DNA of 50,862 bases from assembly GCA_902586885.1 (NCBI GenBank), contig CACIJG010000013.1:1-50862 (forward strand), written 5' to 3'. Under the pieces are notes generated by a model. It made no database searches. It was not told where the DNA came from and saw only the letters and a program-made list of their open reading frames with translations. Made by a program: the position numbers and the translations under genes. The DNA is from an uncultured Alphaproteobacteria bacterium. GTDB lineage: Bacteria; Pseudomonadota; Alphaproteobacteria; Rhodobacterales; Rhodobacteraceae. Shown one piece after another: positions 30,158 through 39,683 of the stretch; positions within the stretch are counted from its first letter, which is position 1, and each line of letters begins with the position of its first letter.

Positions 30158-30505
30158 ATGGATGATTACATCTTAGATAAAGTGATAGAAAAACGAGGTA
30201 AGGCGGAACCATCGAAGAGGAAAGAATACATTGAGTTTTTTGCAAAATTCAAAGGTAAGAAATTTCCAATTACTTATTTTGACAAGAAAGTTTTGGAGAT
30301 AGAAACAAGTTTGGCGCCAAAATTAAGAGGGTTAGTAGATATTTATCGCGCGAACAAATATTATGCACAATGTCTAATTGTCGTTAGTAGTAGTAATGGC
30401 TTTAGGACCAGATATGAATATAAAAGATACACTGAAAAATTGACAACCCCTCCCAAAGATTACATAAAGTTTGAAACTCCCACTATAGAGACAGCTGACA
30501 ACTAA
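30158..30505 (+). CDS. Unrecognised 115-residue protein
   Basis: I do not recognise this protein. It is soluble, strongly charged and lysine-rich, with alternating hydrophobic residues that suggest a mixed alpha/beta fold: a charged first 30 residues, FFAKFKGKKFPITYFDKKVLE, LAPKLRGLVDIYRANKYYA, a clear beta strand QCLIVVSSSN, then RTRYEYKRYTEKLTTPPKDYIKF. It has no cysteine pair, membrane segment or signal. Codon use and AT content resemble neighbours, and it fits between an alpha/beta hydrolase (28 bases upstream) and a transaminase (13 bases downstream) on the same strand, which favours a real, cotranscribed gene. Confidence 0.7.
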   Translation: MDDYILDKVIEKRGKAEPSKRKEYIEFFAKFKGKKFPITYFDKKVLEIETSLAPKLRGLVDIYRANKYYAQCLIVVSSSNGFRTRYEYKRYTEKLTTPPKDYIKFETPTIETADN

Positions 30506-30518
30506 TTTGGAATAAGTC

Positions 30519-31376
30519 TTGAACAAACAAGTTTATGTAAATGGAAAGTATTTTGATAAAAATGACGCTGTGGTCTCAGTTTTCGATAGAGGTTTTTTGT
30601 TCGCGGACTCAGTTTATGAGGTGACAGCAGTAATAAATGGCTTTCTCGTAGATTGGAAGGCTCATTTTAGTAGATTGAAAAATTCTCTCAAAGAAATTAA
30701 GCTAAACTTAAAAATCCAAGAAAAAGAGATTTTTTCAATTCATAAAAACCTTATTAAAAAAAATAAAATAAAAGAGGGTCTTGTATACATTCAAGTTACT
30801 AGAGGTATTGGGGAAAGAGATTTTAATTTCTCAGAAACTCAATTTAAACCAACGATAGTTATTTTTACTCAAGAAAAGAAAATATTGAATACAGATAGAG
30901 CAAAAGAAGGTATCAAGATAGTCACCCTTGAGGAAAAGCGATGGAAAAGAAGAGATATAAAAACAACTCAATTATTAGCTTCATCAATGGCAAAAAGTGA
31001 GGCAAGTAAAATGGGAAAAGATGATTGTTGGTTCATAGAAAATGGTTTTATAACTGAGGGTTCATCGAGTAATGCATTTATTATAAATGATAATAATGAA
31101 GTTATTACAAGAGAATTATCTCATAACCTACTGGGAGGCATAACTAGATCTTCACTGCTCCACTTCTGCAAAAAAAATAATATGAAATTTAGGGAAAGTA
31201 AGTTTACGGAGTTGGAAGCTAAAAATGCTAATGAAGCTTTTATAACATCGGCAACCAACTTTGTGGTGCCCGTAATAGAAATCGACGGAAATAAAGTTGG
31301 TAAAGGGGTGGTAGGGAGTCACGTGAAGAAGTTTCAAAAACTTTACTTGAATGAAATACAAAAAAGGCTTTCATAG
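30519..31376 (+). CDS. D-amino-acid transaminase (class IV)
   Basis: PLP enzyme interconverting D-amino acids, notably making D-glutamate or D-alanine. The 285-residue protein opens VYVNGKYFDKNDAVVSVFDRGFLFADSVYE as in Dat proteins, has the PLP lysine K148 in RRDIKTTQLL, then ENGFITEGSSSNAFI and LLGGITRSSLLHFC. Branched-chain aminotransferases share the fold, but the DRGF-type opening and short length favour D-amino-acid transaminase. The start is TTG at 30519. A role in peptidoglycan D-amino acid supply is inferred. Confidence 0.85.
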   Translation: MNKQVYVNGKYFDKNDAVVSVFDRGFLFADSVYEVTAVINGFLVDWKAHFSRLKNSLKEIKLNLKIQEKEIFSIHKNLIKKNKIKEGLVYIQVTRGIGERDFNFSETQFKPTIVIFTQEKKILNTDRAKEGIKIVTLEEKRWKRRDIKTTQLLASSMAKSEASKMGKDDCWFIENGFITEGSSSNAFIINDNNEVITRELSHNLLGGITRSSLLHFCKKNNMKFRESKFTELEAKNANEAFITSATNFVVPVIEIDGNKVGKGVVGSHVKKFQKLYLNEIQKRLS

Positions 31377-31393
31377 TCTTTTTATTTGTTTTT

Positions 31394-31639
31394 TTATTTC
31401 TGGAAATTCTCTTTCCAGTTTTCGTAAGTCATTCCATAAACGTATTCTTGTGCTGCTTCTTTAGAGCAGTTTATATTCAGTTTTTCTGCTTCTTCACTCA
31501 TCCATCTAGACAAGCAATTTCTACAAAAGCCAGCCAAGTCCATTACGTCTATATTTTGAACGTCTGTTCTCTTTTGTAAATGCTTTATGAGCCTTCTGTA
31601 AGCAGCACTCTCCAGTTTTTCTATATTTTCAATATCCAT
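31394..31639 (-). CDS. DUF1244 family protein
   Basis: An 81-residue protein of the DUF1244 family, common in alpha- and gammaproteobacteria and of unknown function. LESAAYRRLIKHLQKRTDVQNIDVMDLAGFCRNCLSRW is the highly conserved core (residues about 8-46), with two cysteines in CRNC, and EYVYGMTYENWKENFQ ends the domain. GGAGAAAAA precedes the ATG. It diverges from pyk, a neighbour it has in many alphaproteobacteria. Confidence 0.88.
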   Translation of the reverse strand: MDIENIEKLESAAYRRLIKHLQKRTDVQNIDVMDLAGFCRNCLSRWMSEEAEKLNINCSKEAAQEYVYGMTYENWKENFQK

Positions 31640-31727
31640 TTTTTCTCCAACGTATAAAATAAGAAGTGCTTTATTTTATATTTTCTTTATGCTTGCCAGT
31701 AAATAAAAATATAAAAATGAGCAGAAA

Positions 31728-33176
31728 ATGGCTAACCAACTTCACCGAAGTAGAAAAGTTAAGATTGTTGCAACTCTCGGGCCTTCTTCAGACACCTCTG
31801 CTGACATTAGGGCTATGTTTTTAGCTGGAGCAGATATTTTTAGGCTTAACTTGTCTCACGGAGATCATTCTGCAGTTAAACGAAGACACCAAATTATAAG
31901 ACAGCTAGAAAAAGAATTTTCTAGACCGATTTGCATACTTGCTGATTTACAGGGCCCCAAGCTAAGGTGTGGTGATTTTCGTAACGGAGGGGTTGAACTT
32001 TGTTTAGGAGAAAAATTTACTTTTGATCTTAATAAGAATTTGGGAGATAAAAATAGAGTTTGTTTACCTCATCCCGAGATATTTCAATCAGCCAAAAAAA
32101 ACCACATGCTACTCATTGATGATGGAAAAGTGGCCTTAAAGGTAACTAATAAAAAGTCTGATCTAATAGAATGTGAGGTTACTAGCCCAGGTTTTGTATC
32201 TGATAAAAAGGGTGTTAATTGTCCGGACAGCATTTTGGACTTGGCGCCATTAACCTTAAAAGACAAGAAAGATCTAGATTTTGTCTGTGATTTAGGTGTC
32301 GATTGGATTGCTTTATCATTTGTTCAAAGAGCTAAAGATATAAAAGAAATTAAAGTGCTTTTGGATGATAGAGCAGGTATAATATCGAAGATAGAGAAAC
32401 CCTCTGCTGTGGATGTCTTTGATGAAATTTTAGATCAATCTGACGGTATTATGGTGGCTAGGGGAGACTTAGGCGTAGAGTTGCCTATCGAAGCTGTTCC
32501 TCCCGTTCAAAAAAGATTGGTTATGAAATGTAGAGAGAAAGGTAAACCTGTAATAGTTGCCACACAAATGATGGAAAGTATGATTCAGTCATCGATTCCT
32601 ACACGAGCTGAAGTTTCAGATGTGGCTCAAGCAATTTATGATGGTGTTGACGCGGTCATGCTTTCAGCAGAGACAGCTATAGGAAATCATCCAGAAAAAG
32701 TTGTTTCAACTGTCGATAAGATTGCAATTGAGATTGAAAGGGATGCGCTATATTTTGAAAGTCTGGAAGCATCGAGAACGAGCTCTAAGCAAGGGGTTTC
32801 TAATGCGATAACTGTAGCAGCCAGAGAGGTGGCTGAGACGGTGAAAGTTAAGGTGATATGTTGTTTTACGCACGGTGGTACTACTGCATCACTAGCGTCA
32901 AGAGAAAGGCCAAGAGTTCCGATAATTGCATTGACGCCGAATATAATGACTGCAAGGAAGCTTACACTTTTATGGGGTCTACATTGCGTTATTACAACCT
33001 CTGTAGACAGATTTAAAAAAGCAGTTATAAACGCTTTAAAGGAGGCAAAAAAATTTGAATTTGCAGATGGTAACGACTTAATAATTGTTATTGCTGGAGT
33101 ACCGTTTAATACTCCAGGTACCACAAATATATTAAGGGTAGTTTCAATGGATGAAAATTTTGAGGATTTTTATTAA
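31728..33176 (+). CDS. pyk: Pyruvate kinase
   Basis: Final step of glycolysis, making pyruvate and ATP from phosphoenolpyruvate. The 482 residues include KIVATLGPSSDTSADIR at the start, the ADLQGPKLRCG segment bounding the B domain, the active-site signature ISKIEKPSAVDVFDEIL with the catalytic lysine, the MVARGDLGVELP motif, and the C-terminal domain. The C-terminal effector region is present, so allosteric control is possible. It diverges from the DUF1244 gene. Whether the sugar route runs forward in this organism cannot be told from here. Confidence 0.97.
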   Translation: MANQLHRSRKVKIVATLGPSSDTSADIRAMFLAGADIFRLNLSHGDHSAVKRRHQIIRQLEKEFSRPICILADLQGPKLRCGDFRNGGVELCLGEKFTFDLNKNLGDKNRVCLPHPEIFQSAKKNHMLLIDDGKVALKVTNKKSDLIECEVTSPGFVSDKKGVNCPDSILDLAPLTLKDKKDLDFVCDLGVDWIALSFVQRAKDIKEIKVLLDDRAGIISKIEKPSAVDVFDEILDQSDGIMVARGDLGVELPIEAVPPVQKRLVMKCREKGKPVIVATQMMESMIQSSIPTRAEVSDVAQAIYDGVDAVMLSAETAIGNHPEKVVSTVDKIAIEIERDALYFESLEASRTSSKQGVSNAITVAAREVAETVKVKVICCFTHGGTTASLASRERPRVPIIALTPNIMTARKLTLLWGLHCVITTSVDRFKKAVINALKEAKKFEFADGNDLIIVIAGVPFNTPGTTNILRVVSMDENFEDFY

Positions 33177-33193
33177 AATTATAAAAGAAATGC

Positions 33194-33222
33194 TTGTATA
33201 GTTGAGATTAAATTCCTATAAC
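33194..33222 (+). promoter_or_regulatory. Candidate promoter of rpmI-rplT
   Basis: TATAAC (33217-33222, five of six consensus bases) lies exactly 17 bases after TTGTAT (33194-33199), in the 77-base gap after pyk. The -35 is weak. Transcription would start about 25 bases before the rpmI ATG. No infC precedes these genes and no L20 autoregulatory leader structure is evident. Confidence 0.4.
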
Positions 33223-33253
33223 AACTTTTATTGAATAAAGAACTGAGTTTAAT

Positions 33254-33454
33254 ATGCCTAAAATGAAAACAAAATCTGGAGCAAAAAAGAGGTTCAAAGT
33301 AACTTCTTCCGGTAGAATAAAATCAGCTCAAGCTGGTAAACGGCATGGTATGATAAAAAGATCAAGCAAGTTCATTAGAAATGCTAGAGGTACAACCACA
33401 TTGTGTAAGGCTGACGAAAGTATCGTTAAATCTTACATGCCATATGCTCGATAG
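33254..33454 (+). CDS. rpmI: 50S ribosomal protein L35
   Basis: A 66-residue, very basic protein matching L35: [20 protein letters not shown] at the start, then [20 protein letters not shown] and the ending [11 protein letters not shown]. Normal length. It precedes rplT by 11 bases as in most bacteria, although infC, often the first gene of this operon, is not here. Confidence 0.97.
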   Translation: MPKMKTKSGAKKRFKVTSSGRIKSAQAGKRHGMIKRSSKFIRNARGTTTLCKADESIVKSYMPYAR

Positions 33455-33465
33455 GAGATAATCAG

Positions 33466-33825
33466 TTGACTAGAGTTAAGTCAGGAGTAGTTACACACGC
33501 AAGACACAGAAAGGTTGTAAAGGCAGCAAAAGGTTACTACGGAGCTAGAAGTAGAAACTTTAAAACAGCCAAACAAGCTGTTGACAGAGCAATGCAGTAT
33601 GCAACTAGAGATAGAAAAGTAAGAAAAAGAGTTTTCAGAGCATTATGGATTCAAAGAATAAATGCAGCGGTAAGGGAATATGATAATAAGATGACCTATT
33701 CAAGTTTTATTTTTGGATTAGAGAAATCAGGTATTTCTTTGGATAGAAAAGTATTAGCAGATCTTGCAGTAAAAGATCCAAAAGTTTTTGGAGAAATAGT
33801 TACAAAAGTCCAGAGCGCCCTTTAG
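33466..33825 (+). CDS. rplT: 50S ribosomal protein L20
   Basis: A 119-residue L20, a 23S rRNA-binding assembly protein. The N-terminal [20 protein letters not shown] tail, the [20 protein letters not shown] helix and the globular [20 protein letters not shown] domain are intact. The start is TTG with AGGAGAT upstream; no ATG is available. pheS follows after 66 bases. Confidence 0.97.
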   Translation: MTRVKSGVVTHARHRKVVKAAKGYYGARSRNFKTAKQAVDRAMQYATRDRKVRKRVFRALWIQRINAAVREYDNKMTYSSFIFGLEKSGISLDRKVLADLAVKDPKVFGEIVTKVQSAL

Positions 33826-33891
33826 TTAGGATAATCATTTTGTATAAGATTTTGTGCCATTCATATTTATAAGGTTTGAATAGCAACCAAA

Positions 33892-34980
33892 ATGTTAGAT
33901 ATAGAGACCATTAATAAAAAGTATCTGGATCTAATAGGATCAGCTGAAAGTACAGAAAAATTAGACAATATTCGATTGAATGCTATTGGCAAAAAGGGTG
34001 AGGTTACCTTGTTGATGAGGTCCCTGGGTAACATGGAACATCAAGAAAGGTTGCACATATCACCGCTATTAAATAATTTAAAAAAGAATATTGAGGAAGC
34101 TTTACTCGCTAGAAAAGAAAACTTAGAAAAAGAAGAAATAAAACTTTCTATGAATAATGAATGGCTAGATTTATCTCAGGACTCTCGTGAAATAAATAAA
34201 GGTTCAATTCATCCAGTTAGTCGAGTTACAGAAGAAATTATTTCTATTTTTGCTGATTTAGGTTTTTCTGTTGCAGAGGGGCCTCAAATAGAGAGTGATT
34301 GGTATAATTTTGATGCTCTAAATATTCCTCCTGAGCATCCCGCCAGGCAAGAGTTTGACACCTTTTATGTCGATGGAGGAAAGCAGATAAAAGAAGGTAG
34401 CGCGCCAAATGTATTGAGAACACATACAAGTCCTGTACAGATTAGGTTTATGGAAGAAAATGGAGTGCCTTGCAAAATTATTGCCCCTGGAAGAGTGTTT
34501 AGATCTGACTATGATCTGACCCATACCCCAATGTTTCATCAAGTAGAAGGTTTAGCAATTGGCGAGAAAATATCAATGGCTAACTTAAAATGGGTATTAG
34601 TTGAATTTTGCAAAGCATTTTTTGAGCTTGAAGATTTGGACTTGCGTTTTCGAGCTAGTCATTTTCCATTTACAGAACCTTCAGCTGAAGTAGACATAAG
34701 ATGTTCATGGTCTGATAATAAATTGGTAATAGGAAAAGGAGACGATTGGCTAGAAATTTTAGGTAGCGGAATGGTTCATCCAAAGGTACTGGAAGCAGCG
34801 GGAGTTGATAGTGAGAAATATCAAGGATTTGCTTTTGGTATGGGTATTGACAGATTAGCTATGTTAAAATATGGAATTCCTGATTTACGATCTTTCTTTG
34901 AAAATGACCTTAGATGGTTAAAGCATTATAGTTTTTCCCCAGAAAGTTCGCCAAATCTCTACGACAACTTAAGTGGTTAA
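33892..34980 (+). CDS. pheS: Phenylalanyl-tRNA synthetase alpha subunit
   Basis: Catalytic alpha subunit of the (alpha-beta)2 class II enzyme. The 362 residues comprise an N-terminal coiled-coil tRNA-binding region to about 90, then [32 protein letters not shown], motif 2 [36 protein letters not shown] and motif 3 [17 protein letters not shown]. Length is normal. pheT follows after 32 bases. Confidence 0.97.
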   Translation: MLDIETINKKYLDLIGSAESTEKLDNIRLNAIGKKGEVTLLMRSLGNMEHQERLHISPLLNNLKKNIEEALLARKENLEKEEIKLSMNNEWLDLSQDSREINKGSIHPVSRVTEEIISIFADLGFSVAEGPQIESDWYNFDALNIPPEHPARQEFDTFYVDGGKQIKEGSAPNVLRTHTSPVQIRFMEENGVPCKIIAPGRVFRSDYDLTHTPMFHQVEGLAIGEKISMANLKWVLVEFCKAFFELEDLDLRFRASHFPFTEPSAEVDIRCSWSDNKLVIGKGDDWLEILGSGMVHPKVLEAAGVDSEKYQGFAFGMGIDRLAMLKYGIPDLRSFFENDLRWLKHYSFSPESSPNLYDNLSG

Positions 34981-35012
34981 GGGTATATTTATATTATGGA
35001 ATTTATTTTAAT

Positions 35013-37415
35013 ATGAGGTTTTCTTTTTCATGGCTAAGAGATTATCTGGAAACTAGTGAAACTCCTGAAAGGATTGGTGAGGCTCTTACCGATTTAGGTT
35101 TGGAGATAGAATCTCTTATCAACCCCAAGACCAGATTGATAGACCTTACCGTAGGAGAAATATTATCTTTTGAAAAACATCCCAATGCTGACAAATTGAA
35201 GGTATGTCGCGTTAAAACTTCAGATAATATTTTAAATATTATTTGTGGAGCTTCAAACGTTAAAAAAGGCATGAAAGTTGTAGTTGCGAAACCAGGAGAT
35301 TTTATTCCAGGCCTGAACATGACACTGAAAAAATCTGAAATAAGAGGAGTGCAGAGTGAGGGTATGATGTGTTCAGAAAGAGAGTTAGAGATTTCAGATG
35401 AACATGACGGAATAATTGAATTACCAAAAGGGGCAGAAGTAGGGACGTCTTATTCAAGCCTTGTAGACGAGAATAAAATATGTTTTGAAATAGCTATAAC
35501 GCCCAATCGCCCTGATGCCCTGGGAGTGTTTGGAATTGCAAGAGACCTTGCAGCTCGTGGTTTAGGCGTTCTAAAACGTGTCAAGCATGAAACATTTAAA
35601 GAAGATTTTGTCAGTAATCTAAAGATTGAGTTAGATGAGAGTGTTAAAGGAAAAGAATGTCCTTTTTTTGTTGGAAGATCTATAAAAAATGTTACCAATG
35701 GAGAATCTCCGCGATGGCTAAAACAGAGGTTAGAAAGCATAGGACTTAAACCAATATCTGCGTTGGTGGATATAACAAACTATATTACCTTCGATCGAGG
35801 AAGACCATTACATGTGTTTGATGCTGACAAAATAAATGGCGATTTAAGAGTTCGTAAATCCTTTGCGGGTGAAAAATTCCATGCCCTAGATGAAAAAATT
35901 TATGAGTTAGATGCAGGAATGACAGTTATCGTGGATGAAAAAGAAATTATTTCACTAGGTGGGATAATTGGAGGTCTAAATAGTTCTGTTTCAAGAGAAA
36001 CAAAAAACGTTCTTTTAGAGGCTGCTTACTTTGAACCAATTTCTATTGCATCAACTGGCAGAAAATTGAAGATCAATTCGGATGCTAGATATAGGTTTGA
36101 AAGAGGCATAGATCCTAGCTTTACTGTTCCTGGGAATAACATTGCAACCAAAATGATTTTGGATATTTGTGGAGGTAAAGTTTCCCAATCGATTATAGCT
36201 GGAGTTGATCCAAAACCAAATAAAGAAATTTTCTTTAATCCCCAAAAAGTGAATAATCTAATTGGAATAAAAATAAATTTAGAAGACCAAAAATCAATCC
36301 TAACGTCACTGGGTTTTGTCGTGGATGAAAAAAAAGAGAAAATATCTGTAAAAGTACCCTCATGGAGACCGGATGTCCATGGTGAGGCAGACTTAGTTGA
36401 AGAAATCGCAAGAGTAAGTTCATTAGCCAATTTGCCAAGCACTCCTCTTTATAGAGACACTCCAGGAGTTATGAAGCCAATACTCACAAGGAAGCAAAGC
36501 AGAGAAGGATTAGCAAAAAGAAAATGCGCGTCGTTGGGTTATGTTGAGTGTGTCTCGTATAGCTTTTTAGATGAATTTGCCTCAAAAAAATTTAATTCTG
36601 GAAAAGATGAAGTCCTGCTTTCCAATCCCATAAGTTCTGAAATGACTAATATGCGAAATTCTATTATTCCAGGATTGATAAGAGTTATTGAAAGAAATCA
36701 AGCAAGAGGCTCATCTGATATGGCTCTTTTTGAGCTTGGTCAGTGTTTTTTAAGCAATAAAGTAGGTGATGAAAGTAGTGAAATTAGCGGTGTATTGATA
36801 GGAAATAATTATACAAATAGCTTATACAAGAATACTCGCGTTTACGATGTTTTTGATGTCAAGAGGGATCTAGTAGAATTATTAAAGGCCATGGGTCTTA
36901 ACTTTGAAAAGCTTAAAATGAGCAGAGATACACCACATTTTTTACATTCGGGAAGATCAGCTAAAATGTCCTTAGGAAATAAGTGTATAGCTATTTACGG
37001 TGAAATTAGTCCCTTATTTCTAAAGGATTTTTCAATAAGAGGTAGAGTCAACTGCTTTACTATTTTTTTAGAAAATATACCTATTTCGAAGAACAAAAAG
37101 ATAAGTAGGAACCCTTTGATTATCAATACTCTTCAGTCAGTTGAAAGAGATTTTTCATTTATCGTTGATCAAAGATGTGAATACGAAAATATCAAGCAAG
37201 CGATATTTTCCATTAAGAATGACCTCATAGAGAAAGTCACAATTTTCGATATATTTTCTGGAAAAAAAGAAATAGAAACAGAGAAAAAGTCGTTGTCCGT
37301 GAGGGTAAAGATACAACCTAAAACCACTACTTTAAAAGATCACGAGATAGATAAAATTAGCAAAGAAATTATTAGCGTTGTTGGATCAAAAGTTGGTGGC
37401 TTATTAAGGGGGTAA
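35013..37415 (+). CDS. pheT: Phenylalanyl-tRNA synthetase beta subunit
   Basis: Beta subunit, responsible for tRNA binding and editing of mischarged Tyr-tRNA-Phe. The 800 residues show the EMAP-II-type tRNA-binding domain (about 40-150, with FEKHPNADKLKVCRV), the B3/B4 editing domain with DITNYITFDRGRPLHVFDADK, the B5 domain, and the C-terminal FDX-ACB anticodon domain (NTLQSVERDFSFIV to the end). It is the last gene of the pheST pair; greA is convergent 10 bases on. Confidence 0.96.
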   Translation: MRFSFSWLRDYLETSETPERIGEALTDLGLEIESLINPKTRLIDLTVGEILSFEKHPNADKLKVCRVKTSDNILNIICGASNVKKGMKVVVAKPGDFIPGLNMTLKKSEIRGVQSEGMMCSERELEISDEHDGIIELPKGAEVGTSYSSLVDENKICFEIAITPNRPDALGVFGIARDLAARGLGVLKRVKHETFKEDFVSNLKIELDESVKGKECPFFVGRSIKNVTNGESPRWLKQRLESIGLKPISALVDITNYITFDRGRPLHVFDADKINGDLRVRKSFAGEKFHALDEKIYELDAGMTVIVDEKEIISLGGIIGGLNSSVSRETKNVLLEAAYFEPISIASTGRKLKINSDARYRFERGIDPSFTVPGNNIATKMILDICGGKVSQSIIAGVDPKPNKEIFFNPQKVNNLIGIKINLEDQKSILTSLGFVVDEKKEKISVKVPSWRPDVHGEADLVEEIARVSSLANLPSTPLYRDTPGVMKPILTRKQSREGLAKRKCASLGYVECVSYSFLDEFASKKFNSGKDEVLLSNPISSEMTNMRNSIIPGLIRVIERNQARGSSDMALFELGQCFLSNKVGDESSEISGVLIGNNYTNSLYKNTRVYDVFDVKRDLVELLKAMGLNFEKLKMSRDTPHFLHSGRSAKMSLGNKCIAIYGEISPLFLKDFSIRGRVNCFTIFLENIPISKNKKISRNPLIINTLQSVERDFSFIVDQRCEYENIKQAIFSIKNDLIEKVTIFDIFSGKKEIETEKKSLSVRVKIQPKTTTLKDHEIDKISKEIISVVGSKVGGLLRG

Positions 37416-37425
37416 GCAAAAATTT

Positions 37426-37896
37426 TTATTTGTAAGTTATTTTGATTACTTCATAAGATTTTGTTCCACCAGGAGTTCTGACTTCTACCTCATCACCTTC
37501 TTCTTTTCCTATTAAGGCTCTTGCTAACGGAGAATTAATATTTAGCAATTGATTTTCTAAGTCTGCCTCTGCTTCTCCTACTACTTGATACTCAACCTCT
37601 TTATCTGCCTCCTCTAAGTACAAAGTGACAGTTGCTCCAAATTTTATAGATCCAGAGAGGCTGGATATGTCAATAACTTCTGCTAGTGATAAAATACCCT
37701 CAAGTTCCTTTATTCTTCCCTCAATAAAAGATTGCTTTTCCCTAGCTGAGTGATATTCGGCGTTTTCAGATAAATCGCCTAATTCTCTTGCTTCGGCAAT
37801 TGCCTGAATTATAGCTGGTCTATCTGTGGACTTTAATTTTTTTAACTCTACCTCTAGACGACCATGACCTGCTTTTGTTAAAGGGATTTTCTCCAT
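37426..37896 (-). CDS. greA: Transcription elongation factor GreA
   Basis: Rescues backtracked RNA polymerase by stimulating transcript cleavage. The 156-residue protein has an N-terminal coiled coil (LTKAGHGRLEVELKKLKS through SENAEYHSAREKQSFIEGRI, with the tip acidic residues in the DLSENAEYH loop) and the FKBP-like C-terminal domain ending GGTKSYEVIKITYK. It is preceded by an A-rich leader on its own strand with no evident Shine-Dalgarno site. In many alphaproteobacteria greA lies beside carB; here they are about 18 kb apart. Confidence 0.96.
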   Translation of the reverse strand: MEKIPLTKAGHGRLEVELKKLKSTDRPAIIQAIAEARELGDLSENAEYHSAREKQSFIEGRIKELEGILSLAEVIDISSLSGSIKFGATVTLYLEEADKEVEYQVVGEAEADLENQLLNINSPLARALIGKEEGDEVEVRTPGGTKSYEVIKITYK

Positions 37897-37945
37897 TTTT
37901 TTTTATCTAATTTTTTTTTTTATATTCTATCATTTTTTTAATTTT

Positions 37946-37975
37946 TTTACATCTTTATTAAGAAAAAACTATATG
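37946..37975 (+). promoter_or_regulatory. Candidate promoter of the ETF-QO gene
   Basis: TTTACA (37946-37951) is followed after 18 bases by TATATG (37970-37975) in the 130-base divergent gap between greA and the ETF-QO gene. Both boxes match consensus only partly in a T-rich region, so this is a weak call. Confidence 0.3.
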
Positions 37976-38026
37976 CTAGTTATACGGCATTATTTTATCC
38001 AATATTTGAAGTTTTGTGGTTAGAGA

Positions 38027-39667
38027 ATGAGAGAAAAAATTGAATATGACATTGTAATTGTAGGTGGAGGTCCTTCAGGTCTTTCTGCTGCGATTAAGGC
38101 AAAGCAGCTTGATCCTAATTTGAATATTGTTGTTCTTGATAAGGGATCGGAAATAGGTGCCCATATATTGTCTGGAGCGGTTCTTGACCCTGTGGGACTG
38201 GACAAACTTATTCCCGATTGGAGGCAAACAGATATTCCTGTAAAAACTAAAGTTCTGGAGGATAATTTTTTCATTCTTGGACCCTCAGGACAGATAAGGA
38301 TCCCAAGTTTTTTTCTTCCGCCCCTCATGGGCAATCACAAGAATTACATTGTTTCAATGGGAAATGTTTGTAGGTGGCTAGCTCAGTATGCTGAAAATCT
38401 GGGCGTAGACATATTTCCGGGCATGTCGTGTAATGATTTAGTTTTTGGAGATAACGGTGAAGTTAGAGGGGTAGTGGCTGGTGAGTTTGGCATTGATAAA
38501 AATGGTAAAAAAACTCAAGGTTATGAACCCGGTATGGAAGTCTTAGGAAAATTTGTTCTTATCGGTGAAGGTGTCAGGGGATCATTATCAAAGTTACTAA
38601 TAAAAAAATATAAATTAGATGAGGGTTGTGAACCTCAAAAATTTGGTATTGGAATGAAAGAAATATGGGAAATTAAGCCTGAATTTCATAAAGAGGGAAG
38701 TGTATTTCATTCTATGGGTTGGCCTTTGGGCAAAAATGCAGGGGGTGGTTCATTTTGCTATCACGCAGAGAATAATCAACTTTATTTAGGTTTAGTGGTA
38801 CATTTGAATTACGAAAACCCATATTTGTTTCCATATATGGAGTTTCAAAAATTCAAACATCACCCGTTGATTGAAAAAATGTTGGTGGGAGGAAAGAGAG
38901 TTTCTTATGGAGCTAGAGCTATAAGTGAAGGGGGTTATCAATCAATTCCCAAATTAAGTTTCCCTGGAGGGTTATTGATGGGATGTTCAGCTGGCCTAGT
39001 TAATGTGCCACGAATTAAAGGAAATCATAACGCTATGTTATCTGGAATTTTGGCTGCTGAGACGGTATTAAATTCGATAAATTCGGGTAAAGAAAATGTT
39101 GAATTGAGAGAATATGATTTAGAAATCCGGAAAGGGAAAATAGGAAAAGACCTAAACCCAGTTAAAAATGTAAAACCATTGTGGTCTCGGTTTGGTTTAT
39201 ATGCGTCTCTAATTTTGGGAGGTATTGATATGTGGATTGCAAATATTTGCGGATTAAATATTTTTGGGACTATGAAACATAAAAAAACAGATGCTCAAAG
39301 TACTCTCCCAGCAAAAAATTTTAAGGAAATTCACTATGATAAACCAGATGGGACTATAAGTTTTGATCGACTTACAAATGTTAGTTTTTCAGGAACTAAT
39401 CACGAAGAGGATCAGCCTTGCCACTTAGTGTTAGGGAAGCCTTCAATTCCTATAAGAATAAATTTACCTACCTATGATGAACCAGCTCAAAGGTATTGCC
39501 CTGCAGGGGTTTATGAGATTATTGAAAAAAAGAAAAACTCTTATTCATTTCAGATCAACGCACAAAATTGTGTTCATTGTAAAACCTGCGATATTAAGGA
39601 CCCTAGTCAAAACATTACCTGGAAAACGCCACAAGGAGGAGATGGCCCTAACTATCCTAATATGTAA
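38027..39667 (+). CDS. Electron-transfer flavoprotein:ubiquinone oxidoreductase
   Basis: Membrane-associated enzyme that passes electrons from ETF, reduced by acyl-CoA and other dehydrogenases, to ubiquinone. The 546-residue protein starts with the FAD-binding DIVIVGGGPSGLSAAIKAK (residues 8-26), contains IGAHILSGAVLDP, and GARAISEGGYQSIPKL and PGGLLMGCSAGLVNVPRIKG typical of ETF-QO, and ends with a ferredoxin-like 4Fe-4S domain: RYCPAGVYE and then NCVHCKTCDIKDPSQNITW, with all four cluster cysteines. Length is normal. A TPR protein gene begins 16 bases after the stop. Confidence 0.96.
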   Translation: MREKIEYDIVIVGGGPSGLSAAIKAKQLDPNLNIVVLDKGSEIGAHILSGAVLDPVGLDKLIPDWRQTDIPVKTKVLEDNFFILGPSGQIRIPSFFLPPLMGNHKNYIVSMGNVCRWLAQYAENLGVDIFPGMSCNDLVFGDNGEVRGVVAGEFGIDKNGKKTQGYEPGMEVLGKFVLIGEGVRGSLSKLLIKKYKLDEGCEPQKFGIGMKEIWEIKPEFHKEGSVFHSMGWPLGKNAGGGSFCYHAENNQLYLGLVVHLNYENPYLFPYMEFQKFKHHPLIEKMLVGGKRVSYGARAISEGGYQSIPKLSFPGGLLMGCSAGLVNVPRIKGNHNAMLSGILAAETVLNSINSGKENVELREYDLEIRKGKIGKDLNPVKNVKPLWSRFGLYASLILGGIDMWIANICGLNIFGTMKHKKTDAQSTLPAKNFKEIHYDKPDGTISFDRLTNVSFSGTNHEEDQPCHLVLGKPSIPIRINLPTYDEPAQRYCPAGVYEIIEKKKNSYSFQINAQNCVHCKTCDIKDPSQNITWKTPQGGDGPNYPNM

Positions 39668-39683
39668 GAGACACAAACAGAAA

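Noticed and set aside
37900-37960. Long T runs upstream of greA and the ETF-QO gene that look like a terminator tail.
   Set aside because: No stem precedes the T run on the plus strand, and the genes diverge here, so no terminator is expected.
39474-39683. A 70-residue upward extension of the TPR protein frame into the ETF-QO gene.
   Set aside because: It lies wholly inside a conserved iron-sulfur coding region in another frame, and a signal peptide starts at ATG 39684.
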